DNA from: Burkholderia latens
GTDB taxonomy: Bacteria > Pseudomonadota > Gammaproteobacteria > Burkholderiales > Burkholderiaceae
Direction of reading: 5' to 3'
Assembly: GCF_001718795.1 (NCBI RefSeq)
Contig: NZ_CP013438.1
Coordinates: 868,001-932,000 of the forward strand
Length of the DNA stretch: 64,000 bases
In this document: one piece after another, positions 44,562 to 53,116 of the stretch
Layout: each line of letters begins with the position of its first letter
How positions within the stretch are numbered: the first letter of the stretch is position 1
Notes under the pieces: generated by a model
What the model was told of the DNA's origin: nothing
Databases searched by the model: none
Seen by the model: the letters and a program-made list of their open reading frames with translations, nothing else
Position numbers and translations under genes: made by a program

Positions 44562-45149
44562 TCACAGATCGGGGAAGCCGGCGCGGCCCTGCGTCAGGTC
44601 GAACAGTTCGGTTTTCGCCGCCGCTTCGACGGCTTCGGGAAGCTTCACGACCAGCTTCACCGTCATCCCGTACGAACTGTTCGTCAGCTCGTAACCCGAC
44701 TGTTCGATCCAGCGACGCACGCGCGCTTCGTCCGGATAGCCGATTTCGATCGCGAACCGCGTGTGGCGGATGCGCTCGACGCGCTCGGCATCGAGCAGCG
44801 CGGATGCGATTGCGTCCGTGTACGCGCGCACCAGGCCGCCCGCGCCGAGTTTCACGCCGCCGTAGTAGCGGACGACCGCGCCGAGCACGCCGTCGAGGTC
44901 ATGATGGCGCAGCACTTCGAGGATCGGCCGCCCGGCCGTGCCCGACGGCTCGCCATCGTCCGACATTCCGGACTGGCCGCCGGCGAGCAGCGCCCAGCAG
45001 ACGTGCGTGGCGGCCGGATGCTCGTCGCGCAGGCGCTGCAGCGCGTGCATCGCGGCATCGCGGTCTTCGACGGGGATGGCGAACGCGATGAAGCGGCTTT
45101 TGCGGATCTCGAGTTCGGTCGTGCGGGCAGCGGATAGGGTGTAAGTCAC
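44562..45149 (-). CDS. YigZ/IMPACT family protein
   Basis: The protein has 195 residues. The UPF0029 N-terminal domain has the typical motifs KSRFIAFAIPV, DDGEPSGTAGRPILEVL and VRYYGGVKLGAGGLVRAYTD. The C-terminal DUF1949 ferredoxin-like domain follows (TVKLVVKLPEAVEAA). The cellular role is uncertain; the eukaryotic relative IMPACT modulates translation control. The start is a GTG at 45149, since the reading frame upstream to 45344 lacks family features. Confidence 0.87.
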   Translation of the reverse strand: MTYTLSAARTTELEIRKSRFIAFAIPVEDRDAAMHALQRLRDEHPAATHVCWALLAGGQSGMSDDGEPSGTAGRPILEVLRHHDLDGVLGAVVRYYGGVKLGAGGLVRAYTDAIASALLDAERVERIRHTRFAIEIGYPDEARVRRWIEQSGYELTNSSYGMTVKLVVKLPEAVEAAAKTELFDLTQGRAGFPDL

Positions 45150-45476
45150 GTTGATCGTTGTCGGCGCACACGGTGCGTGCAGGGGCTTGCCCGCGGGGCG
45201 GGCGTGGTCGATGGCCGCCGCAAATTCCACTGTTTGCGTCGCGCGGTCGCGCGCCCGCGTATACGTGTACGTCCGACCGATGAACGGGACGGCGCCGCGG
45301 CAGCTCGTGACGAAGGATACCGCGAGCGGGCATTGCGGCGGCAATCGCCGGGGTCGCGGCGCTGCCGTTGCCGTTGCTCCGGTAGCCCGCGTGGGCTGAT
45401 GCGCCTGCCCGGTGCACGAAACGCGGAAGCGCCGCTCGCGATGCGCGCGGCGCTTCCAGCCACGTCGCCCGGCCGC
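45150..45476. other. 327-base intergenic region upstream of YigZ-family gene
   Basis: No gene is supported. It contains the GH3 terminator at 45425-45457 and presumably the promoter of the YigZ-family gene. I see no other structure. Confidence 0.55.
45425..45457 (-). terminator. Probable terminator of the GH3 gene
   Basis: GGAAGCGCCG (45425-45434) and CGGCGCTTCC (45448-45457) form a perfect ten-pair stem 19 bases beyond the GH3 stop on the minus strand. It is followed by CGCGTTTCG, so the T-run is weak. Confidence 0.55.
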
Positions 45477-47678
45477 TCAGCTACCCTGCAACCGGATATC
45501 GCGCGACGACGCGCCCACGTACACCGTCCCGCCCGGCACGAACCGCCAGCCGTTGCGCGACGTGTCCCACACGCTTTGCATCCGCGGCGACACCGTCACG
45601 CGCACATGCCGGGCTTCGCCCGGATTCAGCCGGATCTTTTCCCAGCCGACCAGCCGCTTCGGCGGTTCGTCCTTGTACGGCACGCCGAGATAGACTTGCG
45701 GCGTTTCCGCGCCGGCGACGCGGCCGTCGTTGCGCACGGTGAACGCGACGCTCAGCGAGCCGTCCCGCTGCCGCGACACCGACAGTCCCGAATACGCGAA
45801 GTGCGTGTACGACAGCCCGTAGCCGAATTCGAACATCGGCTTGATGTTGCGCGCGTCGTACCAGCGGTAGCCCATGTTCAGCTTCTCCGCGTAGACCGGA
45901 TCGTTGTCGAACGCGCCGCTTTGCCCCCACGTCGGCGTGTCCTGATCGCGCGCAGGGAACGTGACGGGCAGCTTGCCGGAAGGATTGACCGCACCGAACA
46001 GCACGTTCGCGATCGCCTTGCCGCCGCCTTCGCCCGGATACCACGCTTCGACGATCGCCGACACGCGGTCCTTCCACGGCATCAGCACCGGATTGCCGCT
46101 CTGGACGACGACGATCGTGTGCGGGTTCGCCCGTGCGACCGCGTCGACGAGCGCATCCTGGTTCGACGGATTCGCGAGGCTCAGGCTTTGCAGATCGCCG
46201 AAATCTTCTCCCGCCGGTTGCGCGACCACGACGATCGCGACGTCCGAGCGGCCCGCGAGCGCCGCGGCCTGGTCGATCTCCTGCTGCGTGTATGCGCGGA
46301 ATGGCGATTGCTGGTCGCTGTTGCCTGCGAACGTCACCTGCGCGGCCGGCGCGAGCGCACGGATCGCCGCGACGATCGGCACGTCGACCTTGAGCCACGG
46401 ATTGCGCCACCAGCTGCAGCCCGTCGACGAGCCGAACGTCAGGCCGCCGCAGCCAGCGAATGAGCCGCTGACCGGATCGCGCGTGTTGCCCGAGCCGCCG
46501 CCGGACATCACGGCCGCGTCCGCATGGCCACCGATCACGGCGATGCGCGACAGCGCGGAGGCCGCCAGCGGCAACTGGTTTCCGTCGTTCTTCAGCAGCA
46601 CGATCGACTGCTCGGCCACGCTTTGCGCGAACCGGTTGCCAGCCGCGAAATCGATCGTGCCGCCACCCTTGGCCGGATCGTCGAGCACGCCGACCCGGAT
46701 CATCACCGCGAGCTTGCGGCGCACCATGTCGTCGAGGCGCGCGGTCGATACAGAGCCGTTCGCGATCGCCTGCTTGACCGCGGCCGGCGTCAGGTAGACG
46801 CTCGGTCCGACGTCCTCTTCCTCGTCGAGCCCTGCGTTGATCGCGGCGGCGGTGCTGTGTGTCGCGCCCCAGTCCGACTGCACCTGGCCCTGGAAGCCCC
46901 ATTCGTTCTTCAGCACGTCGTTCAGCAGGTGCGTGTTCTCGCATGCGTACGTGCCGTTCAGGCGGTTGTAGCTGCACATCACGCTACCGGGCTGTCCGCG
47001 TTTCGCGGCAATCTCGAACGGCAGCAGGTACAACTCGCGCAGCGTGCGCTCGTCGATCTGCGTATTGCCCCCCATCCGGCCGTGCTCTTGCTCGTTGCCG
47101 GCATAGTGCTTGATGGTCGCGATGACCTTTTGCCGCTGCGTGGCGAGCGTGCGCTCGGCGAGCAGGTCGCCGGCGAGCAGGGGATCCTCGCCGAGATACT
47201 CGAATAGCCGTCCGCCGCGCGGCTCGCGCGCGAGGTTCGTGCCGCCGCCGAGCCCCATGCCGAATCCTTGCGCGCGCAACTGTATAGCGACCTGCTTGCC
47301 GAAGTCATACGACAGGCGGCGGTCCCAGCTCGCGGCCACCGCGATCGTCGCGGGGAAGGTCGTGCTGGGCTGCGACGTGCTGCCGGAGCCGGTCGCCGAG
47401 TCGACCATGTTCAAGTCGGGAATGCCAAGGCGCGGCACACCCTGGATGTAGCCGGCGCCGCCGCCCGGCACCTTCGACATTTCGTATTGCGAATGGATGA
47501 ACTGAAGTTTCTCGTCGAGCGTCATCTTGCGCACGAGCAAGTCCGCGCGCCGCTGTGCGGCCGACGACGCGAATGCATCGGTGGCGTCCGCGCGTGAATC
47601 GAAATCGGCGTTGGCCGCATGAACGCCGGTGCAGAGGGTCGCTGCCAGCACGGCGGCCGGCCAGAGTTTGTCCCGCAT
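45477..47678 (-). CDS. Secreted GH3 beta-glycosidase (BglX-like)
   Basis: This 733-residue protein has a signal peptide (MRDKLWPAAVLAATLCTGVH, cleaved near AHA/AN). The N-terminal TIM barrel carries KHYAGNEQEHGR and the nucleophile D269 in QVQSDWGATHS. The second alpha/beta domain (SIVLLKNDGNQLPL, EAWYPGEGGGKAIANVLFGA) and a C-terminal fibronectin III-like domain follow. It should remove terminal beta-linked sugars in the periplasm or outside. ATG 47678 has GGAGAG at the right distance; ATG 47690 does not. It lies beside the exopolysaccharide locus, so polysaccharide trimming is possible. Confidence 0.87.
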   Translation of the reverse strand: MRDKLWPAAVLAATLCTGVHAANADFDSRADATDAFASSAAQRRADLLVRKMTLDEKLQFIHSQYEMSKVPGGGAGYIQGVPRLGIPDLNMVDSATGSGSTSQPSTTFPATIAVAASWDRRLSYDFGKQVAIQLRAQGFGMGLGGGTNLAREPRGGRLFEYLGEDPLLAGDLLAERTLATQRQKVIATIKHYAGNEQEHGRMGGNTQIDERTLRELYLLPFEIAAKRGQPGSVMCSYNRLNGTYACENTHLLNDVLKNEWGFQGQVQSDWGATHSTAAAINAGLDEEEDVGPSVYLTPAAVKQAIANGSVSTARLDDMVRRKLAVMIRVGVLDDPAKGGGTIDFAAGNRFAQSVAEQSIVLLKNDGNQLPLAASALSRIAVIGGHADAAVMSGGGSGNTRDPVSGSFAGCGGLTFGSSTGCSWWRNPWLKVDVPIVAAIRALAPAAQVTFAGNSDQQSPFRAYTQQEIDQAAALAGRSDVAIVVVAQPAGEDFGDLQSLSLANPSNQDALVDAVARANPHTIVVVQSGNPVLMPWKDRVSAIVEAWYPGEGGGKAIANVLFGAVNPSGKLPVTFPARDQDTPTWGQSGAFDNDPVYAEKLNMGYRWYDARNIKPMFEFGYGLSYTHFAYSGLSVSRQRDGSLSVAFTVRNDGRVAGAETPQVYLGVPYKDEPPKRLVGWEKIRLNPGEARHVRVTVSPRMQSVWDTSRNGWRFVPGGTVYVGASSRDIRLQGS

Positions 47679-48246
47679 GTTGCTCTCCATGATCGTATTG
47701 CCGGTTGTTCGGATGATGTCTGGAGCTGCGTTCGTCCGGTGGATTCGCACCGGGCGCATTCGGCTGGCGATGCAGGGTGGTTGCGCGTCGGCATGCCAGG
47801 CCGGGCGGGGAATCGTTACGGCCGGTTGGGCCCCGAGCGCATCATGCGGGCGGCGACGCGGACCGCCCGACACTGGCGAATCGGATGTAGCGATTCTCTG
47901 CAGCGACTAATCGTACGAATGTAGTTTGACTACAGCATCGGTGTTTCTACCGATACGTACGATCTTTCTGCGAATGAAGGAGGACGCGTCATTCGCGAAC
48001 GGTCATCGTTCCCGATTGTGCGTGTGCAGCAGAGTAATAAGTACGTGGATGCGAGCGCGTTCGCGACGGGCGACGCGGATGTGGCGCATGCGCGGCAGGT
48101 CGAAGAAAATTGGTTGTGTGCGCATCGACCGGCCGGCCGCTCGATCGGTTTGCGTCCGCTTCGGTGTCGGGGTGTCCGATTCCAGCCGCACGTGCGCATG
48201 ACGCGGGCCGGCGAAGGGCGCCGCCCCGCATCGGCGCACGGCACGA
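47679..48246. other. 568-base region between GH3 and Wza-like genes
   Basis: No gene is supported on either strand. The half near 47900-47960 is rich in dyads (annotated separately), including a self-palindromic TCGTACGA at 47911-47918. The GH3 promoter must lie here. The rest shows no clear signal. Confidence 0.55.
47920..47954. promoter_or_regulatory. HexR/RccR-like palindrome plus adjacent hairpin
   Basis: TGTAGTTTGACTACA (47920-47934) is a perfect palindrome with the outer TGTA(A/G)T and A(T/C)TACA of sites bound by the RpiR-family regulators HexR and RccR. Next to it ATCGGT (47937-47942) and ACCGAT (47949-47954) form a second dyad. The pair lies about 250 bases upstream of the GH3 start and about 300 bases past the Wza-like stop. 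Confidence 0.45.
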
Positions 48247-49449
48247 TCATTTCGTGATGAGTGCGCCGGTCAAGCCTGCGCTGATTGCCGGCAGCAACAG
48301 GTTCAGCACACGGCTCGCGCGGACGAGCCCGGTATTGTCGACATAGACGATATCCTTCGATGCGAGCGGAAACTGATTCGCGAGCAGCATCGACACCGGC
48401 GACTGCATGTCCAGGTGATAGATCACGGGCGCACTGTCGTCCGCCTTGCGCAGCACGAACACCTGTTTGGCATTCGACGTTTGCTGATTCAGCTGACCCG
48501 CCTGCGAGAGCGCTTCGCTGAGCGTGAGCGAACCGTCGCGCAGCGGCGCCACTGCTTGCGGACGCGTGACTTCGCCCATCACGTAGACGGGGTTGTCGTC
48601 GCGCGCGCCGACATGCAGCATGTCGCCGGGCTTCAGCATGATGTCTGCCGGGTTCTTGCCGGACTTCATCATGCGAGCGACGTTCACCGGATAGATCACG
48701 CCGTTGCGCGTAATGGTGACGCGGCTCTGATCCGCGGTCGGCGCGAATCCGCCGGCGCGGTTCACGGCCTCGATCAGCGTCATCGGAATGTCGTTGATGG
48801 CTTGTGCGCCCGGATTGCGGACTTCGCCGTCGATATAAACCTGTGTCGCGCGGAACGACGCCACACGCACCGTAACCTGCGGTTTCACGAATACCTTGGC
48901 GAGTTCGCTCCGGATCTCCTGCTGGATTTGCGCGACGGTTTTCCCGGCTGCATGGATGGCGCGCGGCACGTACGGAAACTGGACGTTGCCGTTGCTATCG
49001 ACGACGAAACCGGGCGCGGCATCCGCAGCCTTCGGGTTCTGCACGGGCTGGCCGGCTGCCGCGGCGAAATCCGGATGATCCCACACCGTGATTTGCAGCA
49101 CGTCACCGGGACCAAGCCTGTACACGTCCGGTTTTGCGAACAGACCGGGCGGCAGCGGCGGCGCATGCATGGCCTTTTGCTCCGCGCGGATCTGCTCGAT
49201 CTGTGTCAGATCGATTTGTTTGACAGGAACGTCCATGTCGCTGGTCACCGTGCCGTCGGCGGACGTCGTGACCGGCAGTGCGGTCGAGTTCATGTGCTGG
49301 CCCGGCACGGTCATGCAACCGGACAGCGTCGCGGCGACGCACACGGCGAGCAGCGCGCGCATGCAATGTCCGGCAGGCTCCGCAGGGCGGTTCGTGTTCG
49401 GCATCGTCACGCCGAAGCGGCAATCGTTTTTCATATCGTTACCCAGCAT
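48247..49449 (-). CDS. wza: Wza-like polysaccharide export lipoprotein (OPX family)
   Basis: This protein is up to 400 residues long. A lipoprotein signal with lipobox LSGC (MRALLAVCVAATLSGC) is followed by the Poly_export domain (YRLGPGDVLQITVWDHPDF, then VQFPYVPRAIHAAGKTVAQI) and two SLBB domains (VYIDGEVRNPGAQAINDIPM; VYVMGEVTRPQAVAPLRDGS). It ends in a hydrophobic helix (LNLLLPAISAGLTGALI) suited to an outer-membrane barrel. It forms the export channel for the polysaccharide made by the divergent operon. The start is uncertain: Met codons at 49449, 49434 and 49404 all precede the signal. Confidence 0.88.
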   Translation of the reverse strand: MLGNDMKNDCRFGVTMPNTNRPAEPAGHCMRALLAVCVAATLSGCMTVPGQHMNSTALPVTTSADGTVTSDMDVPVKQIDLTQIEQIRAEQKAMHAPPLPPGLFAKPDVYRLGPGDVLQITVWDHPDFAAAAGQPVQNPKAADAAPGFVVDSNGNVQFPYVPRAIHAAGKTVAQIQQEIRSELAKVFVKPQVTVRVASFRATQVYIDGEVRNPGAQAINDIPMTLIEAVNRAGGFAPTADQSRVTITRNGVIYPVNVARMMKSGKNPADIMLKPGDMLHVGARDDNPVYVMGEVTRPQAVAPLRDGSLTLSEALSQAGQLNQQTSNAKQVFVLRKADDSAPVIYHLDMQSPVSMLLANQFPLASKDIVYVDNTGLVRASRVLNLLLPAISAGLTGALITK

Positions 49450-50045
49450 CGTTGAATCGCGAGCGGTCGGACGTACTTCGATGCCCGGCGCATCGTACGA
49501 CGCGCTACGCGTGGTCCATCTTCCAGACGGATCGTCACCGGCGCGGACCGTGCATCGGTGAGTTCGTCACGTGATCACATGACCATTGTCAAAAATGGTT
49601 AGTCGTCGAAACGGTTGGCGACGCAGCGGTTCACGGCGCCGGCTGCCGGCGCGAGGCCGCGCAATCGCGGGATTCCATCGGGGCCGCGTACCGTTCGGCT
49701 TGCGTGACGCCGGCCGTGGAGCGCGCCGTGCAGTGTCCAATTTCCCGCCATCGCGTCAATCGTCACGCGAATGGAGCGTAACGCACGCGGAGCACTTCAA
49801 GTTCGCGGCAGCGGCTAAATGTAAGCCATCGCACGCAGCGTGTTGCGGGTCTGTCGCATAGTGCTCCCATCGAAACATGGCCGTGTATTTCGGCCGACGG
49901 GATCGCCGTCGCATCGTCCGTGCACTTGCGCTTCGGCGCGGGCACATGACGCATCCGAAGGCGGATCGATCGGCTCGCACGCATTGCATGTGACGCTTGC
50001 TACTGCATCGCGTCGTGCACGATTCATTTCTCACCGAGAGATTCC
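49450..50045. other. 596-base divergent control region of the exopolysaccharide locus
   Basis: No gene is supported. The region separates wza (minus) from the heptose operon (plus). It contains an 18-base palindrome at 49566-49583, a GCGCCGG-CTG-CCGGCGC hairpin at 49636-49652, and weak sigma-54-like GG-N10-GC elements: TGGAGCGCGCCGTGCA at 49717-49732 on the plus strand, and TGGACCACGCGTAGC reading 49516 to 49502 on the minus strand. The length suggests complex control. Confidence 0.5.
49566..49583. promoter_or_regulatory. CRP/FNR-like palindrome in the exopolysaccharide control region
   Basis: GTCACGTGATCACATGAC is symmetric at 16 of 18 positions and contains the GTGA/TCAC half-sites of CRP/FNR-type regulators. 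In B. cenocepacia a CRP/FNR-family c-di-GMP receptor (BerA, from memory) activates the Bep exopolysaccharide genes, so this is a candidate site for such a protein. Next to it ACCAT (49582-49586) and ATGGT (49595-49599) form a smaller dyad. Confidence 0.45.
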
Positions 50046-51092
50046 ATGACACGCTTCATTGCCAGATCGAGAGCCCCGTTGAGACTGGGTTTGGGTGGTG
50101 GCGGCACGGACGTGCCGCCGTATTCGGACCGGTTCGGCGGGCTGGCGCTCAATGTGACGATCGAGAAATTCGCGTATGCGTCGATTGCGCCGCGCGAGGA
50201 CGCGAAAATCGAACTGGTGGCTGCCGATACGGACACGCGCTGGATTGGACCGGTATCGCCGTTGCTTGAGGTTCAGCCGGGCCTCGGATTGCATGTCGGC
50301 GTCTACAACCGGATCGTGCGGGACTTCAATGGCGGGCATCCATTGTCCGTCACGATCACGACGTGCTCGGAAGCGCCGCCGGGGTCCGGGCTCGGCTCGT
50401 CTTCGACGATCGTGGTCGCGCTGGTAAGGGCGTTCTGCGAAATGCTGTCGCTGCCGCTTGGCGAGTACGACATCGCGCATCTGGCGCACGACATCGAACG
50501 CACCGATCTCGGGCTGGCCGGCGGCAAGCAGGACCAGTACGCGGCGACGTTCGGCGGATTGAACTTCATGGAGTTCTATGGCGATCGCGTGATCGTGAAT
50601 CCGCTGCGGATCAAGCAGGAAATCAAGGCGGAAATGGAGGCGTCGCTGGTGCTGTACTACACCGGCGTGTCCCGCGAGTCGGCGAACATCATCAAGGAGC
50701 AGAGCAGCAACGTCGTGGAGGGCGTGGTCGACTCCGTTGCCGCGCTGCACGAAGTGAAGGACGAAGCGGTCCGGATGAAGGAGGCCGTGTTGCGGGCCGA
50801 CTTCGACGTGTTCGCCGCATCGATGCGCGATGCGTGGGAGTCGAAGAAGCGCATGGCGAAGAACATCTCGAACTCGATGATCGACGAGTTGTACCGGGTC
50901 GCGGTGCGCGCGGGGGCCAAGGCCGGCAAGGTATCGGGAGCAGGCGGCGGCGGCTTCATGATGTTCTTCGTCGATCCGGTCGAGCGCTCGAACGTGATGC
51001 GCGCGTTGTCTGCGTACAAGGGCGTCAACGGGCAGGTTCTCAATTGCACGTTCACCGATGTCGGCGCTCAATCGTGGAGAAAGAGCGCATGA
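50046..51092 (+). CDS. hddA: D-glycero-alpha-D-manno-heptose 7-phosphate kinase
   Basis: This 348-residue GHMP-family kinase has the N-terminal substrate loop SRAPLRLGLGGGGTDVPPYS. Its ATP-binding motif is SEAPPGSGLGSSSTIVVALV (residues 108-127), and the third motif is GKVSGAGGGGFMMFF. The family phosphorylates C1 of D-manno-heptose 7-phosphate in the alpha configuration, the branch point to the GDP-heptose pathway. It is followed without gaps by gmhA, hddC and gmhB, which completes that pathway and strongly supports the assignment. It heads the plus-strand exopolysaccharide operon. Confidence 0.9.
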   Translation: MTRFIARSRAPLRLGLGGGGTDVPPYSDRFGGLALNVTIEKFAYASIAPREDAKIELVAADTDTRWIGPVSPLLEVQPGLGLHVGVYNRIVRDFNGGHPLSVTITTCSEAPPGSGLGSSSTIVVALVRAFCEMLSLPLGEYDIAHLAHDIERTDLGLAGGKQDQYAATFGGLNFMEFYGDRVIVNPLRIKQEIKAEMEASLVLYYTGVSRESANIIKEQSSNVVEGVVDSVAALHEVKDEAVRMKEAVLRADFDVFAASMRDAWESKKRMAKNISNSMIDELYRVAVRAGAKAGKVSGAGGGGFMMFFVDPVERSNVMRALSAYKGVNGQVLNCTFTDVGAQSWRKSA

Positions 51093-51670
51093 CGATCACG
51101 TTCAAGAACGAAATTCAGCAGACGCTCGACGTGCTGAGCGCGCTGGCGGCGGACACGGAACAGGTCGCACGGATCGAGCGCGTGGCTGCCCACGTGACGG
51201 CCGCGCTTCGTGCGGGCAACAAGATCCTGCTGGCCGGCAACGGCGGCAGCGCGGCGGATGCGCAGCATATCGCCGGAGAATTCGTGAGCCGGTTCAACTT
51301 CGACCGGCCCGGTCTCGCCGCGTTCGCGCTGACGGTGGACAGTTCGGTGATGACGGCCATCGGCAACGACTACGGATACGAGAAACTGTTCGAACGCCAG
51401 GTTCAGGCGAGCGGTCGTCCCGGTGATGTGTTCTGGGCGTATTCGACTTCCGGGCGCTCGCCGAACATTCTGCGCGCGCTAGAAGCCGCCAGGGCCGTCG
51501 GCATGTTCACGGTCGGGTTTACCGGCAACGGGCCCGGCGCGGCGCAGATGCGCGAGCGCGCCGACATCTGCATCGAGATTCCTTCCGCGTCGACGCCGAA
51601 GATTCAGGAAGGGCATCTGGTGTGCGGCCACGTCGTTTGCGGCATCGTCGAAGAGCAGATATTCGCATGA
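51089..51670 (+). CDS. gmhA: Sedoheptulose 7-phosphate isomerase (GmhA-type SIS protein)
   Basis: This 193-residue SIS-fold protein has the phosphosugar loop ILLAGNGGSAADAQHIAGEF and the second motif FWAYSTSGRSPNILRALEAA. GmhA converts sedoheptulose 7-phosphate to D-glycero-D-manno-heptose 7-phosphate, the substrate of the preceding kinase. ATG 51089 overlaps the hddA stop and has a GGAGAAAG ribosome site. It is probably a second, exopolysaccharide-dedicated copy, since an LPS-core copy is expected elsewhere in the genome. Confidence 0.9.
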   Translation: MTITFKNEIQQTLDVLSALAADTEQVARIERVAAHVTAALRAGNKILLAGNGGSAADAQHIAGEFVSRFNFDRPGLAAFALTVDSSVMTAIGNDYGYEKLFERQVQASGRPGDVFWAYSTSGRSPNILRALEAARAVGMFTVGFTGNGPGAAQMRERADICIEIPSASTPKIQEGHLVCGHVVCGIVEEQIFA

Positions 51671-52398
51671 GCGGGGTCTTGCCGTGCCTGATCCTCGCGG
51701 GCGGCCTCGGCACGCGCCTGCGTCCGGTACTCGGTGACGAAGTGCCCAAGGCGCTCGCGCCGATCGGCGGCGAGCCGTTTCTCTGCTGGATGCTGAAGGG
51801 ATTGCAGGAGCAACGCGTGACCGACGTAGTGCTGTCGCTGGGTTTCGGCAGCGACAGGATTCGCGAAGTGCTGCGCACGAGGAGCTTCGGCATGACGATT
51901 TCGATCGTCGACGAAGATGTGCCGCTCGGCACCGGCGGCGGCATCGTCAACGCGGCGCGCGCGCACGGCGCGACGGACATGATCGTGATGAACGGCGATA
52001 CGTTGTCGAATCTCGACCTGCAGCGGATGTGCGCGTTTTATCGCGACACGCGCGCGGATCTCGTACTGGCCGCCACGCACATGAGCGACGCGTCGCGCTA
52101 CGGCACGCTGGACTTCGATCCGGTGTCGCGCAGGCTGTCGGGATTCCGCGAGAAGCGCCCGGGATACGGCTACATCAATGCAGGCGCGTATGTGGTCAAC
52201 GTGCGCCGGCTCCTCGGTTTCGATCTGCCCCGGACGTTTTCGTTCGAGCAGGACTTTCTCGGCGAACGCGTGGCCGAGCTCGATATCCGCGTCTTCCCCG
52301 CCGTCACGGAGTTCATCGATATCGGCGTGCCGGCGGACTATGCGCGCGCGCAAACCGTGGTTCCGCGGCTGGTGGAGGCTGGCATCGATGAAACGTAA
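51667..52398 (+). CDS. hddC: D-glycero-alpha-D-manno-heptose 1-phosphate guanylyltransferase
   Basis: This 243-residue sugar nucleotidyltransferase has the signature LILAGGLGTRLRPVLGDEVP (residues 8-27), where R19 and K28 contact the nucleotide, and the metal-binding MNGDTLSNLD. It activates the heptose 1-phosphate with GTP to give GDP-D-glycero-alpha-D-manno-heptose. It overlaps gmhA by four bases. Its small size, without a C-terminal beta-helix, matches HddC. A different NTP donor cannot be excluded from sequence alone, but the neighbours argue for GDP-heptose. Confidence 0.88.
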   Translation: MSGVLPCLILAGGLGTRLRPVLGDEVPKALAPIGGEPFLCWMLKGLQEQRVTDVVLSLGFGSDRIREVLRTRSFGMTISIVDEDVPLGTGGGIVNAARAHGATDMIVMNGDTLSNLDLQRMCAFYRDTRADLVLAATHMSDASRYGTLDFDPVSRRLSGFREKRPGYGYINAGAYVVNVRRLLGFDLPRTFSFEQDFLGERVAELDIRVFPAVTEFIDIGVPADYARAQTVVPRLVEAGIDET

Positions 52399-52960
52399 GG
52401 CGCTGTTTCTCGATCGCGACGGCGTGATCAACGTCGACCACGGATACGTGCATCGTCGACAGGACTGCGTGTTCGTCGACGGAATCTTCGACCTGGTCAG
52501 ACGGGCGAACGCGGCCGGATATCAGGTGGTGATCGTGACGAATCAGGCCGGTATCGCGCGCGGCTATTTTTCCGAAACGCAGTTCGATGCGTTCATGACC
52601 TGGATGCGCGATGCATTCGGCGCGCTAGGCGCGCGCATCGATCGCGTCTATTTCTGTCCGCATCATCCGGACGCCGGCATGGGCGCGTACAAGCAGGCGT
52701 GTACATGCAGAAAACCGCAGCCGGGGATGTTCGAGGCGGCGCGGCGCGATCTCGGGCTCGATATGTCGGCGTCGATCATGATCGGTGACAAGCCGTCGGA
52801 TCTCGATGCCGCGGCGCGCGCGGGTGTCGGGCATCGTTTCCTGTTCGTCGCCGATGGCGGCGATCGTGCGCCGCACGAGCCGGGTGTCACGACGATTTCC
52901 CGTCTGTCGGACGTCAGCCCGCTGTTGCACGGGCATGTGCCGCGTGCCGAACCTGCGTAG
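52388..52960 (+). CDS. gmhB: D,D-heptose 1,7-bisphosphate 7-phosphatase
   Basis: This 190-residue HAD phosphatase begins KALFLDRDGVINVDHGYVHR, with the catalytic DxD. It has the NQAGIARGYF motif, the zinc-binding loop CPHHPDAGMGAYKQACTC followed by RKPQPGM, and the distal acidic motif IGDKPSDLDAA. These are the marks of GmhB, which removes the C7 phosphate between the kinase and guanylyltransferase steps. It overlaps hddC by 11 bases. The 156-base gap after it has two small hairpins and separates the sugar-nucleotide genes from the assembly genes. Confidence 0.9.
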   Translation: MKRKALFLDRDGVINVDHGYVHRRQDCVFVDGIFDLVRRANAAGYQVVIVTNQAGIARGYFSETQFDAFMTWMRDAFGALGARIDRVYFCPHHPDAGMGAYKQACTCRKPQPGMFEAARRDLGLDMSASIMIGDKPSDLDAAARAGVGHRFLFVADGGDRAPHEPGVTTISRLSDVSPLLHGHVPRAEPA

Positions 52961-53116
52961 CGAGCGATACGCACGCGTCAGGAAGGACGAGATGGCGCGA
53001 AGTGGAAGAGCAGGCGGCGTTGGCCGGTATTCGGCCGAGTCGTCAATGAAACGACTGTGAACAATCACGTGCGTCGAGGGGCAACGTCTGCCGAATCGGC
53101 GATTCTGGAGTTTGGC

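Noticed and set aside
49717..49732. Firm call of a sigma-54 promoter for hddA
   Set aside because: GG-N10-GC is preserved, but several consensus positions fail; such elements are frequent in GC-rich DNA. Kept only as a hypothesis.
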